Source: JAGNZR01 sp051652785 (GTDB taxonomy: Bacteria > Fusobacteriota > Fusobacteriia > Fusobacteriales > Fusobacteriaceae). From it: a DNA stretch of 9,659 bases. The DNA lies in assembly GCA_051652785.1 (NCBI GenBank), contig JBOFUX010000044.1, positions 1 to 9,659 of the forward strand. Reading direction: 5' to 3'. The notes under the pieces are model-generated. The model was not told the origin of the DNA. It worked only from the letters and a program-made list of their open reading frames with translations, and searched no databases. The translations under genes were made by a program, and so were the position numbers. Numbering within the stretch: the first letter of the stretch is position 1; each line of letters begins with the position of its first letter. This document shows, one piece after another, positions 1 to 6,738 of the stretch.

Positions 1-2
1 AG

Positions 3-911
3 GAAGATATTATAGGTGGAATAGATACAGCAACACTAGAAGCTAAAGGCTTAGAAGTGCTTGGAAGCATATTCCAAAAGTATTCTATGATACCTAGCTT
101 AGTAATAGTTCCTGGCTTTTCTCATGAACCGGATGTTAGAGCTATATTAGATACAAAATCTAGTAAAATTGGTGGTAAGTGGGGGGCAATGTCAATTGTT
201 GATTTGCCAAGTGAATTAAAATATGGCGAATTAATAGAATATAAAAAAGAAAAAAACTTCATAGATGAAGACCAAATTTTAACTTATGGAATGGGAAGAA
301 TAGGAGAGGATTTTATTCCACAAGATATTCTTTTAGCTGCACTTATGAGTGCAACAGATTTTACAAATGATGGAATTCCATTTGAATCACCTTCAAACAA
401 AAATATAAAAGTTGAAGGGATAAGTTGGAATAATGGAGAAAAGTTTGTAGAGTTAAATTTAGATGAAAACCAAGCTAACCTACTAAACGAAAACGGAATA
501 GTAACAATAATAAAAAGACCGAACGGAACGGTTGCGTGGGGTAATAGAACCTCTGCACAGCAACCAGGAGGGATAACAGATGCAAAAGACCTCTTTATAC
601 CAGCTAAAAGAATGTTTAAATATATTGCGAACACTATAATGCTTAATACAGAAGCAGATGTAGATAGACCTATGACTTTTTCAAAAGCTGAAAATATAAA
701 AATGAAATTAAATATGTTTTTAAATGGTTTAACTTCAGAAGGTAAATTACTAGGTGGAAGAGTAGAGTTTTTAGAAAGTGAAAATCCTCTTGTAGATATT
801 ACAAATGGGAGATTTAAATGGCACATATATCTAGGGATAGTAATGCCAGGAGAATCACTAGAATATATTCTAGAATATGATACTAATTATGCAACAGGAT
901 TTTTTAATTAA
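3..911 (+). CDS. FI: Contractile tail sheath protein (P2 gpFI-like), 5' end outside window
   Basis: This is the sheath subunit that polymerises around the tail tube and contracts to drive the tube through the host envelope. The reading frame is open from the first complete codon at base 3, so the gene starts upstream. The GTG at 57 is an internal valine with no ribosome binding site. About 302 C-terminal residues are visible; P2 gpFI is about 396, so roughly a quarter is missing. Sheath hallmarks are an early GGIDTAT...KGLE stretch, then LVIVPGFSHEPDVRAIL, a WGNRT motif near the middle, and a C-terminal region of the ATGFFN type that ends the protein. In the gpFI family this C-terminal part carries the conserved core that contacts the tube. 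It ends 14 bases before the tube gene, the usual sheath-then-tube order. Assignment is by recognised family pattern and context. Confidence 0.93.
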   Translation, partial: EDIIGGIDTATLEAKGLEVLGSIFQKYSMIPSLVIVPGFSHEPDVRAILDTKSSKIGGKWGAMSIVDLPSELKYGELIEYKKEKNFIDEDQILTYGMGRIGEDFIPQDILLAALMSATDFTNDGIPFESPSNKNIKVEGISWNNGEKFVELNLDENQANLLNENGIVTIIKRPNGTVAWGNRTSAQQPGGITDAKDLFIPAKRMFKYIANTIMLNTEADVDRPMTFSKAENIKMKLNMFLNGLTSEGKLLGGRVEFLESENPLVDITNGRFKWHIYLGIVMPGESLEYILEYDTNYATGFFN

Positions 912-925
912 CTAGGAGGTGTAAG

Positions 926-1441
926 ATGTCATTTTTATCAAGTACAATTGTAGATGCTATTGTAAAGCTCGAGGGTTCAGAAGAACTAGTTGGAGTAGCA
1001 ACAGTAACATTACCAGATATAGAAGGTAAAACAGAGGAAATGAGTGGTTTAGGAGTAGGAAACTTTGAGGAAGTAGTAACGGGGTTATATAACTCCATGT
1101 CACTTACTTTAAAATTCAGAGGAATGGCAAAAAACAATATAAAAACAAAAGGCAAGTCTGTAGGACTTGTGATAACAGCGGCAATTCAAGGCAGAGATAA
1201 ACAAAATCATGAAGCTATAACACAAAAAGTCCTGATAACAGTAAAAGGTACAATAAAATCATCTAAAGAAGGAGAAATATCAAAAGGTGGAAAAATTGAA
1301 CCTGAACGAACTCTATCACTAACTTATTACAAGCTAGAAGTGGATGGTGATGTTCATTATGAAATAGATGTATTCAATCAAATAGCAGTAATAGATGGAG
1401 AAAACATTTTAGAAGCTGTAAACAGTATTTTAGGAAGATAA
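926..1441 (+). CDS. FII: Major tail tube protein (P2 gpFII-like)
   Basis: This 171-residue protein forms the inner tube of a contractile tail, through which DNA (or, in a tailocin, ions) passes after contraction. Its length matches P2 gpFII (about 172). The N-terminus (STIVDAIVKLEG, then ELVGVATVTLPDIEGKTEEMSGLGVGN) resembles the family's pattern of a short start, a conserved LPDIE-type segment and a G-rich turn. The rest alternates beta strands (SLTLKFRG, KVLITVKGTI, LSLTYYKLEVDG), as expected of the tube beta-barrel fold. The ATG at 926 is preceded by AGGAGGT at 914-920, which fixes the start. It lies between the sheath and the chaperone genes, the conserved order in P2-like tails. No membrane segments or signal peptide are seen. 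Confidence 0.9.
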   Translation: MSFLSSTIVDAIVKLEGSEELVGVATVTLPDIEGKTEEMSGLGVGNFEEVVTGLYNSMSLTLKFRGMAKNNIKTKGKSVGLVITAAIQGRDKQNHEAITQKVLITVKGTIKSSKEGEISKGGKIEPERTLSLTYYKLEVDGDVHYEIDVFNQIAVIDGENILEAVNSILGR

Positions 1442-1460
1442 AATTATTAGGAGGAACAAA

Positions 1461-1829
1461 ATGAAAAAAGTATTAACACACGAGGAAGAATTAGAAATAG
1501 CAGAAAATAAATTAGGCTTAAAAAGTTCAGGAAATAATGATTTAGAAGATAACAGTGAGGAAGAAATAACAAAAATAACATTATCTAACGGAGATGAAAT
1601 AACTTTTAATGTAGGATATATCACAGGTAGAGATATTTTGAGAATAAAAGACGACTATTTCAGATTAAGAAAAAGAAAGGCTGGAATGTTCGCAGAACTA
1701 GATGATTATTATTACACACTAGTAGCTGCTTCAATAACTAATCAAAGAGCTAGTTATTTCTTAGATTTAAAAGCCAAAGATTTTAATGAGGTAATGGTTT
1801 TTGTGAAAGGTTTTTTGACGCAAGACTAG
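1461..1829 (+). CDS. E: Tail assembly chaperone gpE (zero-frame product)
   Basis: This 122-residue acidic protein is the short product of the tail assembly chaperone gene. Chaperones of this type coat the tape measure before the tube polymerises and are absent from the finished tail. The N-terminus is rich in Glu/Asp and low-complexity (residues 6-36), followed by a compact core containing GYITGRDILRIKDDYFRLR, typical of gpE-like proteins. The start is fixed by AGGAGG at 1449-1454, six bases before ATG. The zero frame ends at TAG 1827-1829, four codons past the slippery heptamer at 1811-1817. Position between tube and tape measure is diagnostic: nearly all long-tailed phages keep a frameshifted chaperone pair here. 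Function is inferred from family and position; the sequence itself has no catalytic motif. Confidence 0.85.
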   Translation: MKKVLTHEEELEIAENKLGLKSSGNNDLEDNSEEEITKITLSNGDEITFNVGYITGRDILRIKDDYFRLRKRKAGMFAELDDYYYTLVAASITNQRASYFLDLKAKDFNEVMVFVKGFLTQD

Positions 1830-2002
1830 GAAGTGACCATGAAAAATATATAACAGAATTAATAGATATGTTAGCCCCAAGGATAAACAATTTTTGGGGC
1901 TTAAACTTAAATATATCTTATGAAACATTATATAATTCAAAACTTTCTAGACTAGAAGACTTAATAAACATGAGCAATGAATATTATGAAAAAAATAAAT
2001 AA
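1461..2002 (+). CDS. E+E': Tail assembly chaperone gpE+E' (product of -1 ribosomal frameshift)
   Basis: This is the predicted longer chaperone made when ribosomes slip back one base at T TTT TTG (1811-1817). Reading 1461-1817 in the zero frame and continuing at GAC 1817-1819 in the -1 frame gives about 180 residues: 119 shared and 61 new, ending at TAA 2000-2002. The extension begins after ...KGFL with DARLGSDHEKYITELID and includes NNFWGLNL and a Lys/Asn/Tyr-rich end. It has no start codon with a ribosome binding site, so it is unlikely to be expressed alone. In P2 the same heptamer joins E to E'. The longer form is thought to recruit tape measure and tube protein to each other. The frameshift is inferred from sequence and precedent; its efficiency cannot be judged here. 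Confidence 0.82.
1811..1817 (+). promoter_or_regulatory. Programmed -1 frameshift slippery heptamer T TTT TTG
   Basis: The zero frame reads GGT TTT TTG ACG, so the heptamer T TTT TTG is exactly in the register needed for tandem -1 slippage (TTT TTG to TTT TTT). This matches the heptamer known from the P2 E/E' gene. The zero frame stops 10 bases later and the -1 frame stays open to 2002. A weak Shine-Dalgarno-like GAGG at 1788-1791 lies about 19 bases upstream. That is slightly farther than typical stimulators, so its role is uncertain. Confidence 0.85.
1873..1901 (+). other. Strong RNA hairpin inside the E' extension
   Basis: Bases 1873-1884 pair with 1890-1901: eight perfect pairs (AGCCCCAA with TTGGGGCT), two G-U wobbles and two A-U pairs, closing a five-base AAACA loop. 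The C4/G4 arms stand out in this AT-rich DNA. It starts 55 bases after the slippery heptamer, much farther than the usual 5-9 base spacer for a frameshift stimulator. It lacks a following U-run, so it is not an intrinsic terminator. It encodes part of the E' extension (APRINNFWG). Its role is unknown; it may be a distant frameshift element, a translational control element before the tape measure gene, or chance. Confidence 0.6.
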
Positions 2003-2054
2003 AAAACAAAATAAATAAAAAAGAAAACAAATTCAAAGATATTAGGGGGTGAAA
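2003..2054 (+). other. A-rich spacer before the tape measure gene
   Basis: This is the only spacer over 20 bases in the window. It is almost entirely A with scattered T, C and G, and ends in the ribosome binding site of the tape measure gene. No -35/-10 pair with convincing spacing, dyad or small reading frame is seen. An A-rich unstructured leader could keep the binding site open for ribosomes; this is inference only. Confidence 0.5.
2044..2051 (+). promoter_or_regulatory. Ribosome binding site that decides the tape measure start
   Basis: AGGGGGTG ends three bases before ATG 2055, and its G-run (2045-2049) ends five bases before it. The in-frame GTG at 2049 overlaps this binding site and so cannot be served by it. 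The ATG is therefore the better start, two codons inside the longest open frame. Confidence 0.7.
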
Positions 2055-4811
2055 ATGGCATCTAAGTATATGGATTTAGTAATGAAATTATCAGCTAGGG
2101 TGGACAAACAACTACCCACTTCATTAAGAAATGTGTCCAAAGAAATGAGTTTATTAAATAAGCAACAAAAAGAAATAAAAGCATCTCAAAAAGCTGGAGA
2201 TAATCATAATAATTTGAAAAAAAAGTTAGGAGAAAACATAGCTTTATATAGAGCGAATAGAAATGAGTTAAGAATGCTAAAAGAAGCAAAAGACTCTGGA
2301 CTGAGCTTAACTAAAAAAGAAGAAGCTAGGTATAGTAGTTTAAGCAAAAGTGTTAATAATTTAAATAAAAAAATGGGCGACCAAAAAAATGCTTACAGAA
2401 GTTCAAAAATGGAGCTTCAAAAGCTTAAAATTCCATTGGATAAATTAGATGGGCAGTATAAGAAAAATACTAAAAGTTTAGTTATACTAAACAGACAACT
2501 AGCTGTAAACTCTCGAATGAGTAAAATCAAGTCGGCTGTAGGCGGTGCAGTTGGTGGAGCAGTAAAGAAAGTAGGTAAGGTAGCAGCAGTAGGAGCAGTA
2601 GCCGGAACAATAGCTCTTAGCTATGGAGCAGTTCAGTCTGCAAAAGCCTATTCAGATTTCAACGGACAAATGAAAAGGGTTCAGGCAATTTCAAATGCTT
2701 CAACAGAAGATTTTAACATTTTAGAAAAGGCAGCGATGAAATTTGGTGCTACTACCTCTTTTACAAGTATTCAATCAGCACAGGCTATGGAGAAAATGGC
2801 TTTAGCGGGATTTAGCACAAAACAAATACTAGAAGGGATGCCTGGAGTATTAGATTTAGCAGCAGCATCAGGAACAGATTTAGCACTTGTTTCAGACATA
2901 ATAACAGATAACTTAATACCTTTTAATATGACAGCTAAAGATACAGGACGTTTTGCTGATGTATTAGCGTATACAATGAGTAAAACCAATGTAGATGTAG
3001 ATATGTTGGGAGAATCATTTAAATACGCATCAGGTGGAGCTGGTGCTTTAGGTGTTAGTTTAGAAGAAACTTCTTCAGTTTTAGGACTAATGGGAGACCA
3101 AGCAATTAAAAGTGGTCAAGCAGGAAGAGGATTAAATGAGGTATTTACAAATTTAGCTAAAAAATCAGGAGCTTTAAAAGGAATAAAGATTAAAGTAACG
3201 ACAGATAAAGGTGATTTTGTAGGCATAGCTGAAACTGTAAAACAATTTGAAAAAAAAATGGAAAACATGGGAAAAGTAGAAAGAGTAGCCTTTCTAAATG
3301 ATGTTTTAGGAAAACAAGGTGCATTATCTTTTGGAAAACTGCTAACAGCTCAAAAAACAATTAACGGAGTAACTTATAAAGGAGCAGCAGCGGTTGAACG
3401 AATGATAGAAGAAACAACAGTAGAAAGTGTTAATTCCGCTAGTAAAATGAGAGATACAATGCTTGAAGGAGCTAATGGAACTAAAATTTTATTCTTATCA
3501 GCTATGGATGGTATGAAGATAGCAATAGGAAAAAAGATGTTATCAGAAAATGTGTTAAAACAAGTACAAAAAGTAACGCTTTATATATCAGAGCTTGCTA
3601 ATGTTATAAACGGAACATTCTCAGATGAACCAGTCAATATATTTTGGCAGGAAGTTATTGGGAGTGCTAAAAGTTTTATTAATTCTTTCAAAGAAGCCTT
3701 AGCTCCTGGATTAGAAGCAATTAAAACTATATTCCCAAGTGACGGCAATTTTTTACAAGGTTTCATAAAAGGATTAATGAAATTAGTCATCACTGCAACA
3801 AAAGTAGTATCAACACTACTTAAAGTTTTTACTCCTGTTATAAATTTTATAACTAAGATACTGGGAAAAATTGGAGTAGATAATATTCTAATATTTATAG
3901 GAGCATTTATGGCAATTGGAAAAATAATAACTATAGTTGCAACTATAAGTTCTGTAATAGCAACAGTGTCAACTTTAGGTGGAATTCTGGGAACTATCCC
4001 AGTTATATTAGGAGTGATAAAAATGGCTATGCTAGCACTTGGTGGACCTATTGTATGGATAGGAGCATTACTTGTAGCAGCAGCATTTATAATTTACAAA
4101 AATTTGGATACAGTAAAAGCATTTTTTATAGGAGTGTATGAAAAAGCAAAAGAGATATTCACTAAATTTCCAGAGCTTTTTATATTAATACTAGGACCTA
4201 TAGGAATGGTAATTGCAGCAGGAATTAGGATATATCAAAACTGGGATGTAATAAAAGCAAAAGCGGTTGAACTAATAAATGCGTTAGTAGGAATATTTAC
4301 AGGAATAGCTGAAAGCATAAAAGGAACTTTCACAGGAGTAACAGAATTTTTTTCAGGAATTATAACAGGAATAACTACAAAATTTACTGAGATAAAAGAA
4401 ATGATAAAGCTTCCTACACCACCAAATTGGATGCTAAAAATTGTAGGCATGACAGAAACAGTAGACCCCGTAGTAAAATCTCCAGACGGAAGCCATAGGG
4501 GAGGCTTAGGCTATGTACCTTACGATGGATATATAGCTGAGCTTCACAAAGGGGAAAGGGTATTAACGGCAGAGGAGAATAAAGGAAGTTTACTGGCAAG
4601 TTTGTCATCTGGAGCAAGCGGTGTTTCTAATACCGTAAACAATACTCAAAGTTCTTCTCCAACTCTTGTGTTTAATCCTGTTATTAATATAACTGGGAAT
4701 GCAGATACAAGTGTAATAGACTTATTAACAACAAAAATGGAAAGTATGAAAGATGAATTTGAAAAAATGTTAAAGGAGGCTATTTATGAAAAACAAAGAA
4801 AGCTACTATAA
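2055..4811 (+). CDS. T: Tail tape measure protein (P2 gpT-like / TP901 family)
   Basis: This roughly 918-residue protein sets tail length and occupies the tube lumen before ejection. From N to C it has: a Lys/Gln/Asn-rich predicted coiled coil (about residues 25-155); a Gly/Ala-rich hydrophobic patch (about 161-193); and the TP901-type tape measure core (about 200-475) with motifs such as KRVQAISNAS, KFGATTSFTS, QAMEKMALAGF and LGVSLEETSSVLGLM. These are followed by long hydrophobic segments (about 606-683 and 707-726) and a C-terminal conserved element, GYVPYDGYIAELHKGERVLT. A glutamate/lysine-rich tail closes the protein. P2 gpT is 815 residues for a tail of about 135 nm, so this tail should be similar or slightly longer (inference). 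The start is ATG 2055, chosen from the binding site; GTG 2049 would add two residues. Its last 26 bases overlap the next gene. Confidence 0.93.
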   Translation: MASKYMDLVMKLSARVDKQLPTSLRNVSKEMSLLNKQQKEIKASQKAGDNHNNLKKKLGENIALYRANRNELRMLKEAKDSGLSLTKKEEARYSSLSKSVNNLNKKMGDQKNAYRSSKMELQKLKIPLDKLDGQYKKNTKSLVILNRQLAVNSRMSKIKSAVGGAVGGAVKKVGKVAAVGAVAGTIALSYGAVQSAKAYSDFNGQMKRVQAISNASTEDFNILEKAAMKFGATTSFTSIQSAQAMEKMALAGFSTKQILEGMPGVLDLAAASGTDLALVSDIITDNLIPFNMTAKDTGRFADVLAYTMSKTNVDVDMLGESFKYASGGAGALGVSLEETSSVLGLMGDQAIKSGQAGRGLNEVFTNLAKKSGALKGIKIKVTTDKGDFVGIAETVKQFEKKMENMGKVERVAFLNDVLGKQGALSFGKLLTAQKTINGVTYKGAAAVERMIEETTVESVNSASKMRDTMLEGANGTKILFLSAMDGMKIAIGKKMLSENVLKQVQKVTLYISELANVINGTFSDEPVNIFWQEVIGSAKSFINSFKEALAPGLEAIKTIFPSDGNFLQGFIKGLMKLVITATKVVSTLLKVFTPVINFITKILGKIGVDNILIFIGAFMAIGKIITIVATISSVIATVSTLGGILGTIPVILGVIKMAMLALGGPIVWIGALLVAAAFIIYKNLDTVKAFFIGVYEKAKEIFTKFPELFILILGPIGMVIAAGIRIYQNWDVIKAKAVELINALVGIFTGIAESIKGTFTGVTEFFSGIITGITTKFTEIKEMIKLPTPPNWMLKIVGMTETVDPVVKSPDGSHRGGLGYVPYDGYIAELHKGERVLTAEENKGSLLASLSSGASGVSNTVNNTQSSSPTLVFNPVINITGNADTSVIDLLTTKMESMKDEFEKMLKEAIYEKQRKLL
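4772..4779 (+). promoter_or_regulatory. Ribosome binding site for protein X, inside the tape measure coding region
   Basis: AAAGGAGG sits six bases before ATG 4786 and lies wholly within the tape measure gene. It supports the 26-base overlap as real and indicates coupled translation of protein X with the tape measure. Confidence 0.75.
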
Positions 4812-5004
4812 CATTTATATAACAGAAATTAATGATACTTGGGATTTAATAGCTTACAAAGTTTATGGTGATGAATATTTAATGAACAAGATAAAAGAAG
4901 CGAATAAAGATTTCATGAAAATTGTTTTATTTCCTGCAGGAGTTCATTTAACAATACCGAAAGTTGAAAAAATATTAAAAGAGGAGTTACCACCATGGCT
5001 TTAA
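4786..5004 (+). CDS. X: Tail protein X (P2 gpX-like, LysM-type)
   Basis: This 72-residue protein matches the small tail protein X family: a LysM-like fold with TWDLIAYKVYGDEYLMNKIKEAN at about residues 18-40, then LFPAGVHLTIPKVE. The pattern of W-D-L-I-A, a Y-G-D turn, I-x-x-AN and a final beta strand with IP is typical of gpX; P2 gpX is 67 residues. It is thought to act in baseplate/tail completion and may bind peptidoglycan or hub protein; this is family knowledge and not visible here. It overlaps the tape measure by 26 bases and the hub gene by 10 bases (4995-5004), so its translation is tightly coupled to both. In P2 itself, X lies elsewhere, near the capsid/lysis genes; here it sits beside D. 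Confidence 0.85.
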   Translation: MKNKESYYNIYITEINDTWDLIAYKVYGDEYLMNKIKEANKDFMKIVLFPAGVHLTIPKVEKILKEELPPWL

Positions 5005-6143
5005 CAAGAAGAGTTAATGCTATTGTAAAATATGCAGGAAATGATATCACACAAAATTTAGAAGAATACATCTCTAAAATCACTGTAACAGACAATTTTA
5101 AAGACCAGATAGATGATGTCAGTATAGCTTTAAGAAATGACACTAATCGTTTTTTAAAGCCTAACTGGGCATTAGATGTTTATGAAGAACTAGATATTTC
5201 TATAATCACTGAAAATTGGAAAAAAGAAGATGAAGGAAAAATTGTATATCCAGTTGGAATATACAACATTGATTCTAGAGATTTCTCAAGAAATTCAGTA
5301 GGAATAAAAGCATTAGCTATTCCACTAGGAGAAGCTCAAGACCAAACTAATTCTAAGTCTTGGGTTCAAATATCAATGTCAAAACTAGGATTAGAAATTG
5401 CAAATAAATATAATTTAGAATTTAAATATATGGTTGATAACGATCCTATCCTAAAAAATGTAAAACAAGAAAAAGAAACAGATTTTTCATTTTTAAAAAA
5501 AATAGTAAGTGATGAGGGAGCAATTCTAAAAATTGCGTTTAATAATCTTATTATATTTGATGAAACAAAATTTGAAGAAAAAGCACCAAAATTTAAATTA
5601 AGCATAAATGATTTAGATTATAGAATTACAGAAAAAACAAAAGAAATATATGATGCTGCAGAAGTAACATATATAGATCCAAAAACAAACAGAACAGAAA
5701 AAGTAATGGTAACAGCAACAACTATAAATAAAATTAAAAGTGCTACTAAAAAAAAATTAACTAATCCTTATGAAAAATATTTTGGAGCGACGGAAACAAA
5801 AACAGAGAGTAATCCTTATGGAAAATACTTTGGAGAAGCTGAGAAAAAAACTGCCGAACCCAAAAAAAAGGTGAAACTATACGCTAAAATATTGAAGCTA
5901 AATAAGAGAAGTAAAAGTGGAGATTTAGCAGAATTTGCAAGAAAAAAACTAAAAAAAGAAAACACAAAAAGAGTAGAAATTTCATTCTCAATTATTGGCG
6001 ATATGGGAATATACTCAGGAGATACTTTTGAGTTAACTGAAGCAGGAATATTCAACGGCAAATATCTTGTAAATAAAATAATAAAAAATATACCAGGGTT
6101 TAAATTTGAGATAGAGTCGTATTTAGTAGAGAGCTACTACTAA
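4995..6143 (+). CDS. D: Baseplate hub protein (P2 gpD-like, late control D family)
   Basis: This 382-residue protein is expected to form the trimeric hub linking tail tube and spike, related to T4 gp27 and the N-terminal part of VgrG. The N-terminal part (VNAIVKYAGNDITQNLEEYISKITVTDN) is the usual first hub strand set. Residues 85-115 (YPVGIYNIDSRDF...ALAIPLGE) and a SFLKKIVSDEGAILKI motif near residues 165-180 are recognisable gpD features. C-terminal SFSIIGDMGIYSGDTFEL...GIFNGKYLVNKIIKNI is the conserved barrel end of the family. Residues 245-300 are a Lys-rich linker containing a tandem NPYxKYFG repeat. The name late control refers to P2 genetics; regulatory function is not suggested here. 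ATG 4995 follows GAGGAG at 4981-4986 and overlaps the end of X by 10 bases. Confidence 0.9.
   Translation: MALTRRVNAIVKYAGNDITQNLEEYISKITVTDNFKDQIDDVSIALRNDTNRFLKPNWALDVYEELDISIITENWKKEDEGKIVYPVGIYNIDSRDFSRNSVGIKALAIPLGEAQDQTNSKSWVQISMSKLGLEIANKYNLEFKYMVDNDPILKNVKQEKETDFSFLKKIVSDEGAILKIAFNNLIIFDETKFEEKAPKFKLSINDLDYRITEKTKEIYDAAEVTYIDPKTNRTEKVMVTATTINKIKSATKKKLTNPYEKYFGATETKTESNPYGKYFGEAEKKTAEPKKKVKLYAKILKLNKRSKSGDLAEFARKKLKKENTKRVEISFSIIGDMGIYSGDTFELTEAGIFNGKYLVNKIIKNIPGFKFEIESYLVESYY
5763..5858 (+). repeat. Two-copy 48-base tandem repeat encoding NPYxKYFG
   Basis: Copies start at 5763 and 5811, exactly 48 bases (16 residues) apart. The first 25 bases differ at only two positions (AATCCTTATG shared, then a G/A and a T/C change); the remainder is diverged. 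The encoded units are NPYEKYFGATETKTES and NPYGKYFGEAEKKTAE. It lies in the Lys-rich linker of the hub protein, residues 257-288. Confidence 0.85.
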
Positions 6144-6153
6144 GGAGCAGAGA

Positions 6154-6738
6154 ATGGTTACATCAAAAATAGGATTTGGAGAAATTCACAGTGTTAATGA
6201 AAAAAATTATACAGCAGTAGTAAAATTAAATGAGGATGATGGAATACTAACTGGAGATTTACAGATAGTAGCTCCTATTACCTTAAACAACAAAGAATCA
6301 CAGTTACCAGATGTTGGGACTCCTTGTGTAGTCTTAATGTTTAGTGATGGGAATGAGAGAGGAGTTGTTTTAGGGGGGAGATACTCAGATGAAAACACAT
6401 GTGATTTGTCTAAAGGAAAGAAAATAATAAATTATCAGAAAAGTAAAATCACTATAAGTGAAACTGGAGTTATAAAAATTGAGGCATTAGAAATGAGTAT
6501 AAAATCTAAAACAATAAAAATTGACTCAGAGGAAATAAATATAAATTCCAAAAATTTAAAAATAAAATCAGACGAAACAAAAATAACAGGGAAGATAGTA
6601 TTAGATGGAGAAACTACTGTAAATGGAGACTTAGCATTAAATAAGAATTTATCGACTTCAAGCGGAGTTTCAGTAGATGAATCAGGTCAAATGACAACTG
6701 GAAATATAATAAAAGCTAAGGATTTTATAAAGATATGA
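6154..6738 (+). CDS. V: Baseplate spike protein (P2 gpV-like)
   Basis: This 194-residue protein is the trimeric central spike that pierces the outer membrane or wall on contraction. Residues 5-80 form an OB-fold-like domain, with the family landmark LPDVGTPCVVLMFSDGNERG and VVLGGRYSDE. Residues 97-165 are a run of short alternating beta strands (KITISETGVIKI, MSIKSKTIKID, ININSKNLKIKS, TKITGKIVL), as expected of the triple-stranded beta-helix needle. P2 gpV is 211 residues with an HxH iron-binding tip. Here the only histidine is H12, so no such tip is present; the C-terminus is NIIKAKDFIKI. Start ATG 6154 is served by AAGGAG at 6142-6147, which overlaps the stop codon of the hub gene. The stop overlaps the next start as ATGA. 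Confidence 0.9.
   Translation: MVTSKIGFGEIHSVNEKNYTAVVKLNEDDGILTGDLQIVAPITLNNKESQLPDVGTPCVVLMFSDGNERGVVLGGRYSDENTCDLSKGKKIINYQKSKITISETGVIKIEALEMSIKSKTIKIDSEEININSKNLKIKSDETKITGKIVLDGETTVNGDLALNKNLSTSSGVSVDESGQMTTGNIIKAKDFIKI

Noticed and set aside
284..826. A 180-codon open frame on the minus strand
   Set aside because: It lies wholly opposite the sheath gene, has no ribosome binding site and no recognisable domain; a shadow of the real gene. The other minus-strand frames are judged the same way.
858..873. A perfect 16-base palindrome CTAGAATATATTCTAG
   Set aside because: It lies inside the sheath gene and arises from the repeated codons of LEYILEY. A palindrome of this length is not rare in AT-rich DNA of this size, and no operator or other site fits here.
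57..911. GTG 57 as the start of the sheath gene
   Set aside because: The frame is open further upstream to the window edge, with sheath-like sequence (GGIDTATLEAKG), and no ribosome binding site precedes the GTG.
1153..1169. Small hairpin CAAGTC...GACTTG in the tube gene
   Set aside because: Six base pairs, within coding sequence, no U-run and no slippery site nearby; expected by chance.
3987..4002. Small hairpin CTGGGA-ACTA-TCCCAG in the tape measure gene
   Set aside because: Six base pairs in coding sequence without a U-run; no regulatory context, probably chance.
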